Counted from the stretch's first letter, positions 15,574-25,245 are shown. The stretch: DNA of 64,000 nucleotides from Christensenella tenuis (GCF_014287795.1 NZ_JACOON010000004.1:291222-355221); one strand, 5' to 3'. Notes: generated by a model from the sequence alone, not told the origin. A program made the numbers and translations.

Positions 15574-16533
15574 ATGATTTTCGAGGCAATACAGGCAGTG
15601 CTTATGGTGGTCGTTATCATTGCCGTCGGATATTTCGTTTCGCGCGCAGGCTGGGCGGGAAAGGCTGTCACAAATTTCATCAGCAACCTGATCGTAAACG
15701 TGACCCTGCCATGCACGGCGGTCATGGCGTTCCTTACGAGCTTTACGGCGGAAACACTTGCGGATTCGTGGATTTATATCCTCGCTTCCTTTGCGGCCAT
15801 CGGCGCCACATGGCTGGCCGCGAAGCTGGTCATCCAAATCGCAAAAATCAAGAAAACACAGCGCGGCGTTTTTACGGCGCTGTTTTCGTTTTCCAATTCG
15901 GTGTTTGTGGGGCTCCCTGTGGCGACGGCGATCTTCGGGGAGGAGGCCCTTGTGTTCGCGCTTTTTTATTACGTGGCGAACACCACGTTCATGAACAGCC
16001 TCGGCTTCGTAGAAATCGCGCGGGACGGCATGGAGCTTTCGTGCGGGGGAAAGGGCGCGTGCTTCAGCGCGAAAGATATTTTAAAAAAGATATTCAAGCC
16101 GCCCATGATTGCGGTCATCGTGGGGTTTGTTCTCGTGATGCTGGACGTGCGGCTGCCCGCATTTCTTTCTTCCGCGCTTTCGTATATCGGGGATGTGACC
16201 TCCCCGCTTGCGCTGATGTTCGTGGGCATGATCCTGCAGCGCACGGGAATTTCCTGCATCAGGAAATTCGATAAGGGAATATCGTGGGCGCTTGTGGGGC
16301 GGTATTTTGTGTCGCCGCTCGCAATGCTTGGGATAACGGCGTGCATGGGCCTTGCGGCCTTCCCGTCCGAAGTGCTCACCATACAGATGAGCCTTCCCGC
16401 CATGGTCACGACGACCATCTTTGCCGAGATCTCGGGCGCGGATACCGGGTTTGCCGCGCGGGGCGTCGCAATTACGACGCTGCTTTCCTTCCTCACGATC
16501 CCCATTTACATTTTACTGTTCACTTACGCATGA
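15574..16533 (+). CDS. AEC family transporter
   Basis: 319 residues with about ten membrane segments in two five-helix halves, the AEC (auxin efflux carrier) fold, with the mid-membrane motifs NVTLPCTAVM and NSVFVGLPVATAIFG. Bacterial members export organic acids or amino acids. The start at 15574 follows GGAGCAGGAAAC; the longer frame begins in a poorly conserved lead. It could relate to the upstream aspartokinase, but the separation of 365 bases makes joint transcription unlikely. Confidence 0.8.
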   Translation: MIFEAIQAVLMVVVIIAVGYFVSRAGWAGKAVTNFISNLIVNVTLPCTAVMAFLTSFTAETLADSWIYILASFAAIGATWLAAKLVIQIAKIKKTQRGVFTALFSFSNSVFVGLPVATAIFGEEALVFALFYYVANTTFMNSLGFVEIARDGMELSCGGKGACFSAKDILKKIFKPPMIAVIVGFVLVMLDVRLPAFLSSALSYIGDVTSPLALMFVGMILQRTGISCIRKFDKGISWALVGRYFVSPLAMLGITACMGLAAFPSEVLTIQMSLPAMVTTTIFAEISGADTGFAARGVAITTLLSFLTIPIYILLFTYA

Positions 16534-16548
16534 TTTTGCGCAGGGGGG

Positions 16549-16577
16549 TTCGTCGCGGGAATAAGTTATGATATAAT
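16549..16577 (+). promoter_or_regulatory. Candidate purL promoter
   Basis: TATAAT at 16572-16577 with a poor -35 (TTCGTC) 17 bases upstream. It leaves a GC-rich leader of about 210 bases before the PurL ATG with a hairpin (TTCCGG / CCGGAA near 16717-16745). I found no purine-riboswitch consensus in it. Confidence 0.4.
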
Positions 16578-16795
16578 AAATGATAGCATGAGGGGATTCT
16601 GCCGCGCGCGTAAAAGCGGCGATGCGGGGGGAACCGGAAACAGCGCGGGCGGCGGCTGCGCCGGAAGACCGGCCCCGGCCCGGCGCGGCAGGCTTCATGG
16701 GCAAGAAGATACAATGTTCCGGACGCGCAGAGCACGGCCGGAAAGCAAAGATATGCAAAGTAAACGATGCGGCGATGGAGGGAGCGTTACAGGGT

Positions 16796-19700
16796 ATGAG
16801 CGTAAGAAGACTATTTGTGGAAAAGAAAAAAGGATTTGACGTGGAGGCGCAGGAAAAGCTGGCGGATTTCACGCAGAACCTTGGCGTGCCGGTGAAGGAC
16901 GTGCGGATTTTAAACCGCTACGACGTGGAGGGAATGGACGATGAATCGTTTGCCGCCGCCGTGCGGGGCGTGTTCTCGGAGCCTGCCGTCGATACGGTTT
17001 ATATGGACGTGCTGCCGGACGCGAAGGGCTACACAGTGTTCGCGGTGGAATACCTGCCCGGCCAATACGACCAGCGCGCGGACAGCGCGGCGCAGTGCGT
17101 ACAGCTGCTGACCCATGGCGAGCGCCCGGACGTGCGTACGGCAAAGGTCTATCTGCTGAAAGGCGTGACCAGCGCGCAGGCAGAGGCCATCAAAAAATAT
17201 GTCATTAACCCGGTCGATTCGCGCGAAGCATCCCTTGAGCCCTATGATACGCTTAAAATGGAGCTCGATATTCCCACAGGGGTAGAAACGGTCAAAGGCT
17301 TCATCAAAATGACGAAAAAGCAGGTCGCCGATTACGTTGCGGAGAACGGCTACGCCATGACGGCGGAAGACATGCTGTGCGCGCAGGGCTATTTCAAAAG
17401 CGAAAAGCGCGACCCCACGGTAACGGAACTCAAGGTGCTCGACACGTATTGGTCGGACCATTGCCGCCATACCACATTCCTCACGAAACTCGATGAAGTG
17501 GAATTTGCAGACGATCCGCTTTCCAAGGCGGCGCAGCGCGTATATGAGGACTATCTTGATACGCGCAGAAAGCTTAACAGCAAAAAAGATATATGCCTGA
17601 TGGACCTTGCGACCATTTATGTAAAGGAAGCAAAGCGGGCGGGCAAACTCTCCCACATGGACGAATCCGAAGAGATCAACGCGTGCTCCATCCGCCACAA
17701 GATACAGACTTACGACGGGGAACGCGATTACCTCATTATGTTTAAAAACGAGACGCACAACCATCCCACGGAGATCGAACCGTTCGGCGGCGCGGCGACG
17801 TGCCTTGGCGGGGCGATCCGCGATCCGCTTTCGGGACGGTCATACGTTTACCAGGCAATGCGCGTAACGGGCAGCGCCGACCCGCGCGAAAGCCTTGCGG
17901 ACACAATGGAATATAAGCTGCCGCAGCGCAAGATCACGCGCGAGGCGGCGCACGGTTATTCCTCTTACGGCAACCAGATCGGCCTTGCGACGGGCCTTGT
18001 GGAGGAAGTATACCACGAAGGCTATAAAGCCAAGCGCCTCGAGATCGGCGCGGTGATCGCGGCGGCCCCGGCGGAACAGGTGAAACGCAAAGAGCCCGCG
18101 GAGGGCGACCTTGTGATCCTGATCGGCGGACGCACAGGGCGCGACGGCTGCGGCGGAGCAACGGGTTCTTCCAAGGCGCACGACGAAAAATCCATTGAGA
18201 AATGCGGCGCGGAGGTACAGAAGGGCAACCCGCTCACCGAGCGCAAACTGCAAAGGCTGTTCCGCAATAAAAATTTTTCCAGGCTGGTAAAGCGCTGTAA
18301 CGATTTCGGCGCGGGCGGCGTGTGCGTTGCCATCGGAGAACTGGCGGACGGGCTGGATATCAACCTCGACGCGGTCCCCAAAAAATACGAGGGCCTCGAC
18401 GGCACGGAGCTTGCGATCTCTGAATCGCAGGAACGTATGGCGGTGGTGATCCGCCCGCAGGACCTGGATAAGGTGCTTAAGCTGGCTGAGGACGAAAACC
18501 TTGAGGCGACGCTCGTTGCGCGTGTGACGGACGAAGGCCGCATGCGCCTTATGTGGAACGGCAGGACCATTGTGGATATTACGCGCGAATTCTTGAATTC
18601 CAACGGCGCGACACAGCATGCGAAAGCGAAAGTGGCAGGCGCGGATACGGAAAACCTGTTTGCGGAAAAGACGGAGGACACGGTGGAAAAAACGCTGCTG
18701 TTCCTGCTTTCCGACCTCAATATCTGTTCGCAGAAGGGCCTTGTGGAAATGTTCGACGGCAGCATCGGCGCGGGCAGCGTGACCATGCCGCTCGGCGGCA
18801 AACACCAGATGACGCCCGTACAGGCGATGTGCGCGAAGATTCCCGTACAGGATACGGACAGCAAGTCCGCGACGCTGATGAGCTACGGCATGGATCCGTA
18901 CCTAATGGAAAAAAGCCCATTCCTCGGCGCGGTATACGCCATCCTCCTTTCCGAAGCGAAGCTTACGGCAGGCGGCGGCGCGGTCGGCGATTCATGGCTG
19001 ACCCTGCAGGAATATTTCGAGCGTATGACGGATGATCCCGCGCGCTGGGGCAAGCCGCTCGCGGCGCTGCTTGGCGCCTATCATGCGCAAAAGGAGCTTG
19101 GCGTCGCGGCCATCGGCGGCAAAGACTCCATGAGCGGCACATTCAAGGATATCGACGTACCGCCCACGTTGTGCTCGTTCTGCGTGGCTCCCGTTTTGGC
19201 GGCAAACGTCATTACCCCCGAATTCAAGCAGGCGGGCAACAAGCTTTACCTGCTCGATATCGTGCGCGGCCAGGACGGCATGCCGGATTTTGAGGACGTC
19301 AAACAAAAATATGATAAACTGCATAAAATGATACAGGATAAAGCCGTGGTCTCCGCATATGCGGTGGATCGTGGGGGCCTGCTTGCAGGCGCGGCGAAAT
19401 GCGCGTTTGGCAACGGTCTCGGGGTGAAGCTGTTCCCGCAGGACCTTTCGGAACTTACGCGCAAGATGTACGGCGCGCTGCTCGTGGAAGCGGCGGATAT
19501 TGCCGATCCGGACTTTACCCTCGTGGGCGAAATCCGCGAGGAGCCGTTCATCGAGGCAATGGGCGAGAGCATCCCGCTTGCGCGTGCGCTCGAGGCATAT
19601 ACCGGCGCGCTCGAGCCGGTATTCCCCACCAAAACGGCGGACAGCGGCCGGGTAGATACGCCCATCTACGAGAAAAAGGATATCTTTGTCAGCAAATATA

Positions 19701-20506
19701 AAACCGCGGTTCCGCGCGTCGTGATTCCTGTGTTCCCGGGTACCAACTGCGAATACGATACGGCAAAGGCGTTCGAGAAAGCGGGCGCGGTTGCCAGCGT
19801 GGTCGTCATGCGCAATCTTTCGCCGCTTATGATTGAAGAAAGCATCAAGCTGCTTGCAAGCGAGATCGCGAACGCGCAGATGATTATGCTGCCCGGCGGT
19901 TTTTCGGGAGGCGACGAGCCGGACGGCAGCGGGAAGTTTATTGCGACAACCTTCCGTTCCGGCCGTGTGAAGGATGCGACGCACGACCTTCTTAAAAACC
20001 GCGACGGCCTGATGCTCGGCATCTGCAACGGGTTCCAGGCGCTCATCAAGCTTGGCCTCGTGCCCTATGGCGAGATTCGCGAAATGCGGGACGATTCGCC
20101 CACGCTGACCTATAACAACATTGGGCGGCATGTTTCGTGCATCGTGCGTACGCGCATCACCAGCGCGAATTCCCCGTGGCTCATGCTTTCCGAACCGGGC
20201 GCGGTCCAGTCGGTCGCCGTATCGCACGGCGAGGGGCGGTTCGTGGCGTCGGAAAAAGAGTTGAAACAACTTTTCCGGAACGGGCAGGTCGCCACGCAGT
20301 ATGTGGATATGGACGGAAATCCAACGATGGACATGCCGTTTAACCCCAACGGATCGATGGCGGCTGTCGAGGGCATCATGAGCCCGGACGGCAGGGTGCT
20401 TGGCAAGATGGGCCACTCCGAGCGCGCAGGCCTCCATATCGCCAAAAATGTTCCCGGCGATTACGACCAGAAAATTTTCGAGGGCGGCGTAAAATATTTC
20501 CGGTAA
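16796..20506 (+). CDS. purL: Phosphoribosylformylglycinamidine synthase, single chain
   Basis: 1236 residues. ATP- and glutamine-dependent amination of FGAR to FGAM, the fourth step of purine synthesis. The synthetase half carries SDHCRHTTF near residue 220 and FKNETHNHPTEIEPFGG near 316. The C-terminal glutamine amidotransferase starts near 975 with PVFPGTNCEYDTAKAF; its nucleophile cysteine is in LGICNGFQAL and the His/Glu pair in SHGEGRF. The N-terminal part starts MSVRRLFVEKKKGFDVEAQ as in related Clostridial enzymes, so 16796 is preferred over the longer open frame from 16622, whose lead is low-complexity. It stands apart from other pur genes here. Confidence 0.95.
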   Translation: MSVRRLFVEKKKGFDVEAQEKLADFTQNLGVPVKDVRILNRYDVEGMDDESFAAAVRGVFSEPAVDTVYMDVLPDAKGYTVFAVEYLPGQYDQRADSAAQCVQLLTHGERPDVRTAKVYLLKGVTSAQAEAIKKYVINPVDSREASLEPYDTLKMELDIPTGVETVKGFIKMTKKQVADYVAENGYAMTAEDMLCAQGYFKSEKRDPTVTELKVLDTYWSDHCRHTTFLTKLDEVEFADDPLSKAAQRVYEDYLDTRRKLNSKKDICLMDLATIYVKEAKRAGKLSHMDESEEINACSIRHKIQTYDGERDYLIMFKNETHNHPTEIEPFGGAATCLGGAIRDPLSGRSYVYQAMRVTGSADPRESLADTMEYKLPQRKITREAAHGYSSYGNQIGLATGLVEEVYHEGYKAKRLEIGAVIAAAPAEQVKRKEPAEGDLVILIGGRTGRDGCGGATGSSKAHDEKSIEKCGAEVQKGNPLTERKLQRLFRNKNFSRLVKRCNDFGAGGVCVAIGELADGLDINLDAVPKKYEGLDGTELAISESQERMAVVIRPQDLDKVLKLAEDENLEATLVARVTDEGRMRLMWNGRTIVDITREFLNSNGATQHAKAKVAGADTENLFAEKTEDTVEKTLLFLLSDLNICSQKGLVEMFDGSIGAGSVTMPLGGKHQMTPVQAMCAKIPVQDTDSKSATLMSYGMDPYLMEKSPFLGAVYAILLSEAKLTAGGGAVGDSWLTLQEYFERMTDDPARWGKPLAALLGAYHAQKELGVAAIGGKDSMSGTFKDIDVPPTLCSFCVAPVLAANVITPEFKQAGNKLYLLDIVRGQDGMPDFEDVKQKYDKLHKMIQDKAVVSAYAVDRGGLLAGAAKCAFGNGLGVKLFPQDLSELTRKMYGALLVEAADIADPDFTLVGEIREEPFIEAMGESIPLARALEAYTGALEPVFPTKTADSGRVDTPIYEKKDIFVSKYKTAVPRVVIPVFPGTNCEYDTAKAFEKAGAVASVVVMRNLSPLMIEESIKLLASEIANAQMIMLPGGFSGGDEPDGSGKFIATTFRSGRVKDATHDLLKNRDGLMLGICNGFQALIKLGLVPYGEIREMRDDSPTLTYNNIGRHVSCIVRTRITSANSPWLMLSEPGAVQSVAVSHGEGRFVASEKELKQLFRNGQVATQYVDMDGNPTMDMPFNPNGSMAAVEGIMSPDGRVLGKMGHSERAGLHIAKNVPGDYDQKIFEGGVKYFR

Positions 20507-20520
20507 AGCAAAGTGAGACA

Positions 20521-20553
20521 GAAGGCGTTTGCCACAGAGGCAGGCGCCTTTTT
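20521..20553 (+). terminator. purL terminator
   Basis: AAGGCGTTTGCC pairs with GGCAGGCGCCTT around ACAGA, followed by TTTT. Confidence 0.85.
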
Positions 20554-20633
20554 TAGCAGCTTTTTTAAAAATATGGTAGAATATGCATAAAATCGGTTAG
20601 TCATATTACAGGAAAGAGGAAAAGGAGAATGGT

Positions 20634-21149
20634 ATGAACCTTTTACTGAGCGACAGGACGCTTCCCGCGGGCCTGCCTGCAAACGAAGAGAACCGGTATA
20701 TTGATCTTTCGGAAATGAAGATCGCGAACTGCGTGGGCTGCTTTGGCTGCTGGGTAAAGACGCCGGGAAAGTGCGTGATACGCGACGATGCGGTTAAGGT
20801 ATACCCGCTGATCGCGCAGAGCAGACGGGTGCTTTACGTCAGCCGGCTTTACTGCGGTTCGTACGATATCCCCATGAAAACGATGCTCGAGCGCGCGATA
20901 CCCGTTCAGCAGGCGTTTATCCGCATACACGGCGGGGAAACGCACCACGTTCAAAGGGATGTAGCGGAAAAAGAGGCGGTTATCATCGCCTATGGAGACA
21001 TCTGCGAAGAAGAAAAGGCTTTGTTCCGCAGGCTGGCCGGCAGGAATGCGCACAATATGTCCTTCCGAAAATGGGACGTGCGCTTCGTTCCAGAGGAAGA
21101 AGTGGACGGCGCGATATGCGGGGAGGTGCAAAAATGGGAAAGCTGCTGA
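20634..21149 (+). CDS. Flavodoxin/NADPH-dependent FMN-reductase-like protein, short
   Basis: 171 residues. ANCVGCFGCWVKTPGKCVIRDD (residues ~32-53) is the Cys-rich segment of flavodoxin-family reductases and iron-sulfur flavoproteins; the typical N-terminal FMN loop GSPR is absent, replaced by LLSDRTL. It may therefore bind flavin weakly or rely on its partner. AAAAGGAG precedes the ATG. It overlaps the next gene by 16 bases, whose product does have the GSPR loop, so the two probably act together. Confidence 0.65.
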   Translation: MNLLLSDRTLPAGLPANEENRYIDLSEMKIANCVGCFGCWVKTPGKCVIRDDAVKVYPLIAQSRRVLYVSRLYCGSYDIPMKTMLERAIPVQQAFIRIHGGETHHVQRDVAEKEAVIIAYGDICEEEKALFRRLAGRNAHNMSFRKWDVRFVPEEEVDGAICGEVQKWESC

Positions 21150-21739
21150 TCGTAAACGGAAGTCCGCGCGCGCCGCGGTCAAATTCAAAGCGGTACGCCG
21201 CGCTGCTCAGGGAATATCTGAACAGCGGAGCGGACGAGTATAATGTAACGGAAAAACGGCACCGGGAGATTTGCGAAACGCTGGGGAGGTATGACGGCCT
21301 CGTGCTTGCCTTTCCGCTGTATGCAGACGGCCTGCCGGTAACGCTGATGCGCTTCTTAAAGGAACTGGAAACGTATGAGGCGGAGAAAAAACCGGTGGTT
21401 CACGTGCTGGTAAACTGCGGGTTCCTTGAACCGGAACAGAACGATACCGCGGTGGAGATGATACGTTTTTTTTGCAAAAGCAACGGTTTTTTGTTTGGGT
21501 CGGCACTGCGCATCGGCTCGGGAGAAGCGATCCTCGATACGCCGTTCGTACCGACGGTAAAGCGCAAGCTCAAAAAGTTTGCAAAAGCGGTGGATGAAGG
21601 CGGGAACAAGCTGCTCAAGGCGCGTATGCCGCTGACCAAAAAAATGTTCGTCGGCGCCTCCGCGAAATTTTGGGAAGCGTACGGTGCAAAAAATCATATC
21701 ACCAAAGAAGAAATGCAGACGATGAAAATAGAGGGATAG
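21134..21739 (+). CDS. NAD(P)H-dependent oxidoreductase, flavodoxin-like fold
   Basis: 201 residues starting MGKLLIVNGSPRAPRSNSKRY: the FMN phosphate loop GSPR at residues 9-12. The second part (LAFPLYADGLPVTLMRFL near 61-78) matches the flavodoxin_2/FMN_red core. GGAGGTG sits just upstream inside the preceding gene, so translation is coupled. It likely transfers electrons from NAD(P)H through FMN. The substrate is unknown. Confidence 0.7.
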   Translation: MGKLLIVNGSPRAPRSNSKRYAALLREYLNSGADEYNVTEKRHREICETLGRYDGLVLAFPLYADGLPVTLMRFLKELETYEAEKKPVVHVLVNCGFLEPEQNDTAVEMIRFFCKSNGFLFGSALRIGSGEAILDTPFVPTVKRKLKKFAKAVDEGGNKLLKARMPLTKKMFVGASAKFWEAYGAKNHITKEEMQTMKIEG

Positions 21740-21940
21740 CGCGCCAAACACGCAATCCCCCAGACTGCAGATAAACTCTTATCGCGGGGGATTGGCTCTA
21801 AGCTGTTATTTGCGGGCAAGGACAATATGTGCGCGCGCAGGCCCGCTCATATGGCGGCTTTACGGCTGCGCGCAGTAGAATCGAAAAACGGTCCAGACGC
21901 GCAGTGGCGGCATGTTTCAGGCAAGCTGTCCCTTTTTTGT

Positions 21941-21968
21941 CCGGCCCCGGTATGGCCGGGGATTTTTT
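21941..21968 (+). terminator. Hairpin terminator between convergent genes
   Basis: CCCCGG / CCGGGG with a short loop (TATGG), followed by ATTTTTT on the plus strand. It ends the flavodoxin pair and lies against the MATE stop codon. Confidence 0.6.
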
Positions 21969-23298
21969 ATGCGTAATGGTACCGTTTTCTCTTTGCCGCA
22001 AGGAAGGAAATGGTGACGGCAAGGGCGAGTGCTTCGGCGGCGACGACCGCGAGCCATATCCCGTTTACCCCAAGCAAAAGGGGCAGGATCAGCACGGCGG
22101 AAACCTGGAATACGAGCGTGCGCAAAAAGGAGATCGCCGCGGAGACCGCGCCGTTATTGAGGGCCGTAAAGAACGCCGAGCCCCACACGTTGACGCCCAT
22201 CATCAGGAAGGCGAGGGCATACAGCCGGAACCCGTGGCGGGTCATTTCAAACAATCCGGCGTCGTAACTGACGAAGATGCCCACCAGCGGGCCGGAGAAG
22301 ACTTCCGCCAGCACCGTAAGAATAATACCGGCCCCGCACACAAGCAGCAGGCTTTTTTTGAACAGGTTTTTCAGTTCCGCATGGTTCTGCGCTCCGTAAT
22401 GATAGCTGACGATGGGCGCGCTGCCAATGGAATAGCCGAGGAAAATCGCCATGAAAATAAAGTTGACATACATGATGACGCCATAAGCGGCGATGCCGTC
22501 CTCTCCCGCGAGCTTCATCAACTGGAAATTATAGAGGATGTTGACAATGGCCATGGAGAGGTTCGTGACCATCTCGGAAGCGCCGTTCGCGCACGTTTTC
22601 AGCAGCACCCTGCCTTCAAAGCGGGTCCGGACCAGGCGAAGCAGGCTGTTGTTTTTCCGGGAAAAATACAAAATGGGCACCACCCCGCCGATCACTTCGC
22701 CGATTGCCGTGGCAATGGCCGCACCCGCGATTCCCCAGTGGAAGACAGCGATGAACACATAATCGAGTATGATATTTGTAAGCCCCGCGGCAACCGACAC
22801 TTTCAGGCTGAGCCCGGGTTTTTCCGCGGCGATAAAAAAGCTGTGGAATACGCTTTGCAGGATAAACGCCGTCATGGAAAGGAACAGGATCCTGCCATAA
22901 ACGATACAATTATCGAGAAGTTCGCCCGTCGCCCCCAGTGCCTGCGAGATCGGGCGAATAAAGATAAACCCGGCCGCAGACAGTACTCCGCCGATTATAA
23001 TTGCGGTATAGACCAGCATGGAAAAATAGCGCTGTGCCTGTTCGTGTTTTCCTTCGCCAAGGGTTTTGGATACGATCGCGCTGCCGCCGGTGCCGATCAT
23101 AAATCCTACCGTTCCGATTCCCATCATCACGGGCATGATGAGGTTCACGGCGGCAAACGGCGTTTTACCTACAAAGTTGGATACGAAAAAGCCGTCCACA
23201 ATGCTGTACAGGGAAGTGAAAATCATCATCAGGACAGGGGAAATCACAAAACGGAGCAGCCGTTTATAGGTAAAATGATCCGAAAGCCTGATTCTCAT
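21967..23298 (-). CDS. MATE family efflux transporter
   Basis: 443 residues, twelve membrane segments in two homologous halves of the MATE (NorM/DinF-like) fold; a cation-driven exporter of drugs or metabolites. It begins MRIRLSDHFTYKRLLRF with the typical SLYSIVDGFFVSNFVG of helix 1-2. The start at 23298 is chosen over 23304 because AAAGGAGT is spaced 7 bases from it. It lies downstream of the MarR gene on the same strand (86-base gap), the common pair in which MarR controls its exporter. Confidence 0.9.
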   Translation of the reverse strand: MRIRLSDHFTYKRLLRFVISPVLMMIFTSLYSIVDGFFVSNFVGKTPFAAVNLIMPVMMGIGTVGFMIGTGGSAIVSKTLGEGKHEQAQRYFSMLVYTAIIIGGVLSAAGFIFIRPISQALGATGELLDNCIVYGRILFLSMTAFILQSVFHSFFIAAEKPGLSLKVSVAAGLTNIILDYVFIAVFHWGIAGAAIATAIGEVIGGVVPILYFSRKNNSLLRLVRTRFEGRVLLKTCANGASEMVTNLSMAIVNILYNFQLMKLAGEDGIAAYGVIMYVNFIFMAIFLGYSIGSAPIVSYHYGAQNHAELKNLFKKSLLLVCGAGIILTVLAEVFSGPLVGIFVSYDAGLFEMTRHGFRLYALAFLMMGVNVWGSAFFTALNNGAVSAAISFLRTLVFQVSAVLILPLLLGVNGIWLAVVAAEALALAVTISFLAAKRKRYHYA

Positions 23299-23384
23299 TT
23301 GCATACTCCTTTCAGGTGATAGAAAAAATGCGTCTGGCTGTTCTGCATAACCGGGCGCACCTGTTTTCTTGCCAGACCCAGCCG

Positions 23385-23834
23385 CTATTTCAGGTGCTTT
23401 TGCAGTTCTGCGTCCAGCAGGCCGTTGTATTTACGGGTGAGCCGCGTCAAAAGCACGCGCTCCTCTGCCGGAAGTTCCATCCAAACCCGTTCTTCGAGCC
23501 GGAGCATATCGTCGATATAGCGCCGCGAAAAGCGTTCGCCTTCCTCCGTGAGGACAATTTGCTTCACGCGCAGGTTATCTTCCTGCGCCGTAAGGCGCAC
23601 CAATCCTTTTTTCACAAGCTGCCGGAACGCAGAATTTACCGTCTGTTTGCTCATAAAAAGACGCTCGCTGATCTCATGCTGCGTCAGCGCGCCTTCGCGG
23701 ATCATCAGCAGCGACCAATATTCGGCGTCGGATAGGCCGCACGCTTTGGATAAAACGGACCAGATCCGGTCAAGGTCCTTATACCCTGCCCGGTAGGCCT
23801 CGATGGTGCCATCTTTCAGTGGTTCTTTTTGCAT
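23385..23834 (-). CDS. MarR family transcriptional regulator
   Basis: 149 residues, with the winged helix at about 48-105 (LTQHEISERLFMSKQTVNSAFRQL is the helix-turn-helix and recognition helix) and helical dimer ends. It probably represses itself and the MATE gene, relieved by a ligand. AGGAGG is spaced 7 bases before the ATG. A strong promoter with a perfect inverted repeat over the start site lies directly upstream. Confidence 0.85.
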   Translation of the reverse strand: MQKEPLKDGTIEAYRAGYKDLDRIWSVLSKACGLSDAEYWSLLMIREGALTQHEISERLFMSKQTVNSAFRQLVKKGLVRLTAQEDNLRVKQIVLTEEGERFSRRYIDDMLRLEERVWMELPAEERVLLTRLTRKYNGLLDAELQKHLK

Positions 23835-23851
23835 TATAATCCTCCTGTCAG

Positions 23852-23918
23852 ATAGTCCGAAACCGGAATGTATGAAATCGGACTATTGTAGTATAACGGG
23901 CAGGATGCGCGATGTCAA
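23852..23918 (-). promoter_or_regulatory. Promoter and operator of the marR-MATE operon
   Basis: Minus-strand TTGACA (23918-23913), 17-base spacer, TATACT (23895-23890). Immediately downstream, a perfect inverted repeat ATAGTCCGA / TCGGACTAT (23852-23860 and 23878-23886, 17 bases apart) covers the transcription start: the expected place for MarR autorepression. Confidence 0.8.
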
Positions 23919-24302
23919 CCCTTTTCACCTGCGCGGGAAGGCCGGCGACATGCCCGCCCGCAAAAAGCGCGGAAAAAAGGGTTTTTGCGGGCGCCTCCAC
24001 GTGAAGAGGCTGCATGGAGGAAAACCTAAAACGGCGGGCTGGATGCGGAGCCGTCCCAAAACAGGAAGAAGCCCCTATGCATGGATAAAAAAGGAGTGGG
24101 GCCGGAAAACAGCAAAGAAGACAGCATCAAATGCAAGAAACGAATTCCTGTGCCGTTATTCATCTATGTGCCGGCTATAGGAGTATCTTTTCATAAAATT
24201 ACTATTCCAAGCAAGCGCAATGATGCTGGCATCGAGCGGAAACATCGTTTGGCTTTGGACAAAAATGCGTTATAAGGAGCCTGTAAATGTATTCCACAAC
24301 AA
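23919..24302. other. Gene-less stretch upstream of the marR promoter
   Basis: About 380 bases. An inverted repeat GCCCGCAAAAA / TTTTTGCGGGC (about 23951-23990) stands out. Plus-strand frames near 23950 and 24081 lack ribosome sites and resemble nothing I know. No gene is supported. Confidence 0.4.
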
Positions 24303-24338
24303 AAAACAGGCTTGCGCGCCCGCGCCCGCCTGTTTTTA
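24303..24338 (-). terminator. Terminator of the epimerase operon
   Basis: AAAAAACAGGC / GCCTGTTTTT around a 16-base GC-rich loop, 38 bases beyond the stop of the last minus-strand gene; symmetric, so usable from either side. Confidence 0.75.
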
Positions 24339-24375
24339 TACACTGTTTTTTGACGGAAAGACAGATTTCGGAAAA

Positions 24376-25245
24376 CTATGCTTCGAAATTTTGTTTTAAA
24401 AACGCGAGCGAATCGGCAAGCATCCTGTCCATATCCGCCTCGGTAGCGCCCGGGAAGAAATCATGCCATAAATGCACGTCCTTTGCGATTTGCCCGCCGT
24501 AGCGCATAAACGGTTCGATGACGGCAAAGCCGTTAAAATGAATATCGCGCAGGGCCTGGCCGATTTCTGCCCACGGCATAGAGCCAAGGCCGGGAACCTT
24601 GCGGTTTCCCTCGCCGAGGTGCATGTGCCCAAGGCGGTCCCCCGCGAGGCGGATCGCCCCTGGGAGGCTGTCTTCATCAATGCTCATGTGGAAGGTGTCG
24701 AGCAGGAGCTTTATATTCGGGCTGCCGATCCGTTTAAGATATTCAAGCCCTTCTTCGCAGGTATTGAGGATATAGCCTTCGTAACGGTTCAGGATTTCCA
24801 GGGAACAGGTCGCGCCCAGGTCTTCCGCCACTTTTGCAAGTTCCCGCAGCGAAGCGATGGACCGTTCCCATGCGCGCTCTTTATCGTTTTCAATGCTGAA
24901 ATCCGCCGGCCAATAGGTATAGAGCGCGCCGATCATCATTTTCGAGCCAATGCGGTCCATGCGCCTGAGGACGTCCGAAAGGTAGGCGACGCCGCGTTCG
25001 CGCGTGGCTTTGTCTTCGGAGGCGAGGTCTTGGTCGCGCGCCGGGCCGATATTGACGGACATCTCAAGGCCGAGATCCTGTGTGGTTCCGTGCAGCGCGT
25101 CCATTTCCTGAGCGCTCATCTGGCTCAGGTGGTCGCCGCCGATTTCCATGACGTCAAACCCCGCGTTTTTGATTTTCTTTGCCGTTTCAATATAGTCGCA
25201 CGACCAGCCGTCCGACCAATAGTGGTACAATAACCCGTATTTCAT
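24376..25245 (-). CDS. Sugar 3-epimerase, D-tagatose/D-psicose 3-epimerase family
   Basis: 289 residues, xylose-isomerase-like TIM barrel. It starts MKYGLLYHYWSDGW as in D-psicose/D-tagatose 3-epimerases. The metal/catalytic residues appear in order: Glu in SLEILNRYE (about 146), Asp in LLLDTFHMSIDE (about 179), His in GHMHLGEGNR (about 205), Glu in AVIEPF (about 240). It would interconvert free ketoses at C3. The start at 25245 has GGAAAG upstream; the longer frame adds only six residues. Last gene of a DeoR-epimerase-epimerase operon. Confidence 0.8.
   Translation of the reverse strand: MKYGLLYHYWSDGWSCDYIETAKKIKNAGFDVMEIGGDHLSQMSAQEMDALHGTTQDLGLEMSVNIGPARDQDLASEDKATRERGVAYLSDVLRRMDRIGSKMMIGALYTYWPADFSIENDKERAWERSIASLRELAKVAEDLGATCSLEILNRYEGYILNTCEEGLEYLKRIGSPNIKLLLDTFHMSIDEDSLPGAIRLAGDRLGHMHLGEGNRKVPGLGSMPWAEIGQALRDIHFNGFAVIEPFMRYGGQIAKDVHLWHDFFPGATEADMDRMLADSLAFLKQNFEA

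Noticed and set aside
16622..16795. N-terminal extension of PurL
   Set aside because: The added 58 codons are Arg/Gly/Ala-rich, unlike PurL; family proteins begin at MSVRR-like sequence.
16578..16795. A purine riboswitch in the purL leader
   Set aside because: The three-way-junction consensus is absent; only generic GC-rich hairpins are seen.
21829..23319. 496-codon plus-strand frame opposite the MATE gene
   Set aside because: The minus strand encodes a full MATE protein with ribosome site; the plus frame is charged low-complexity sequence.
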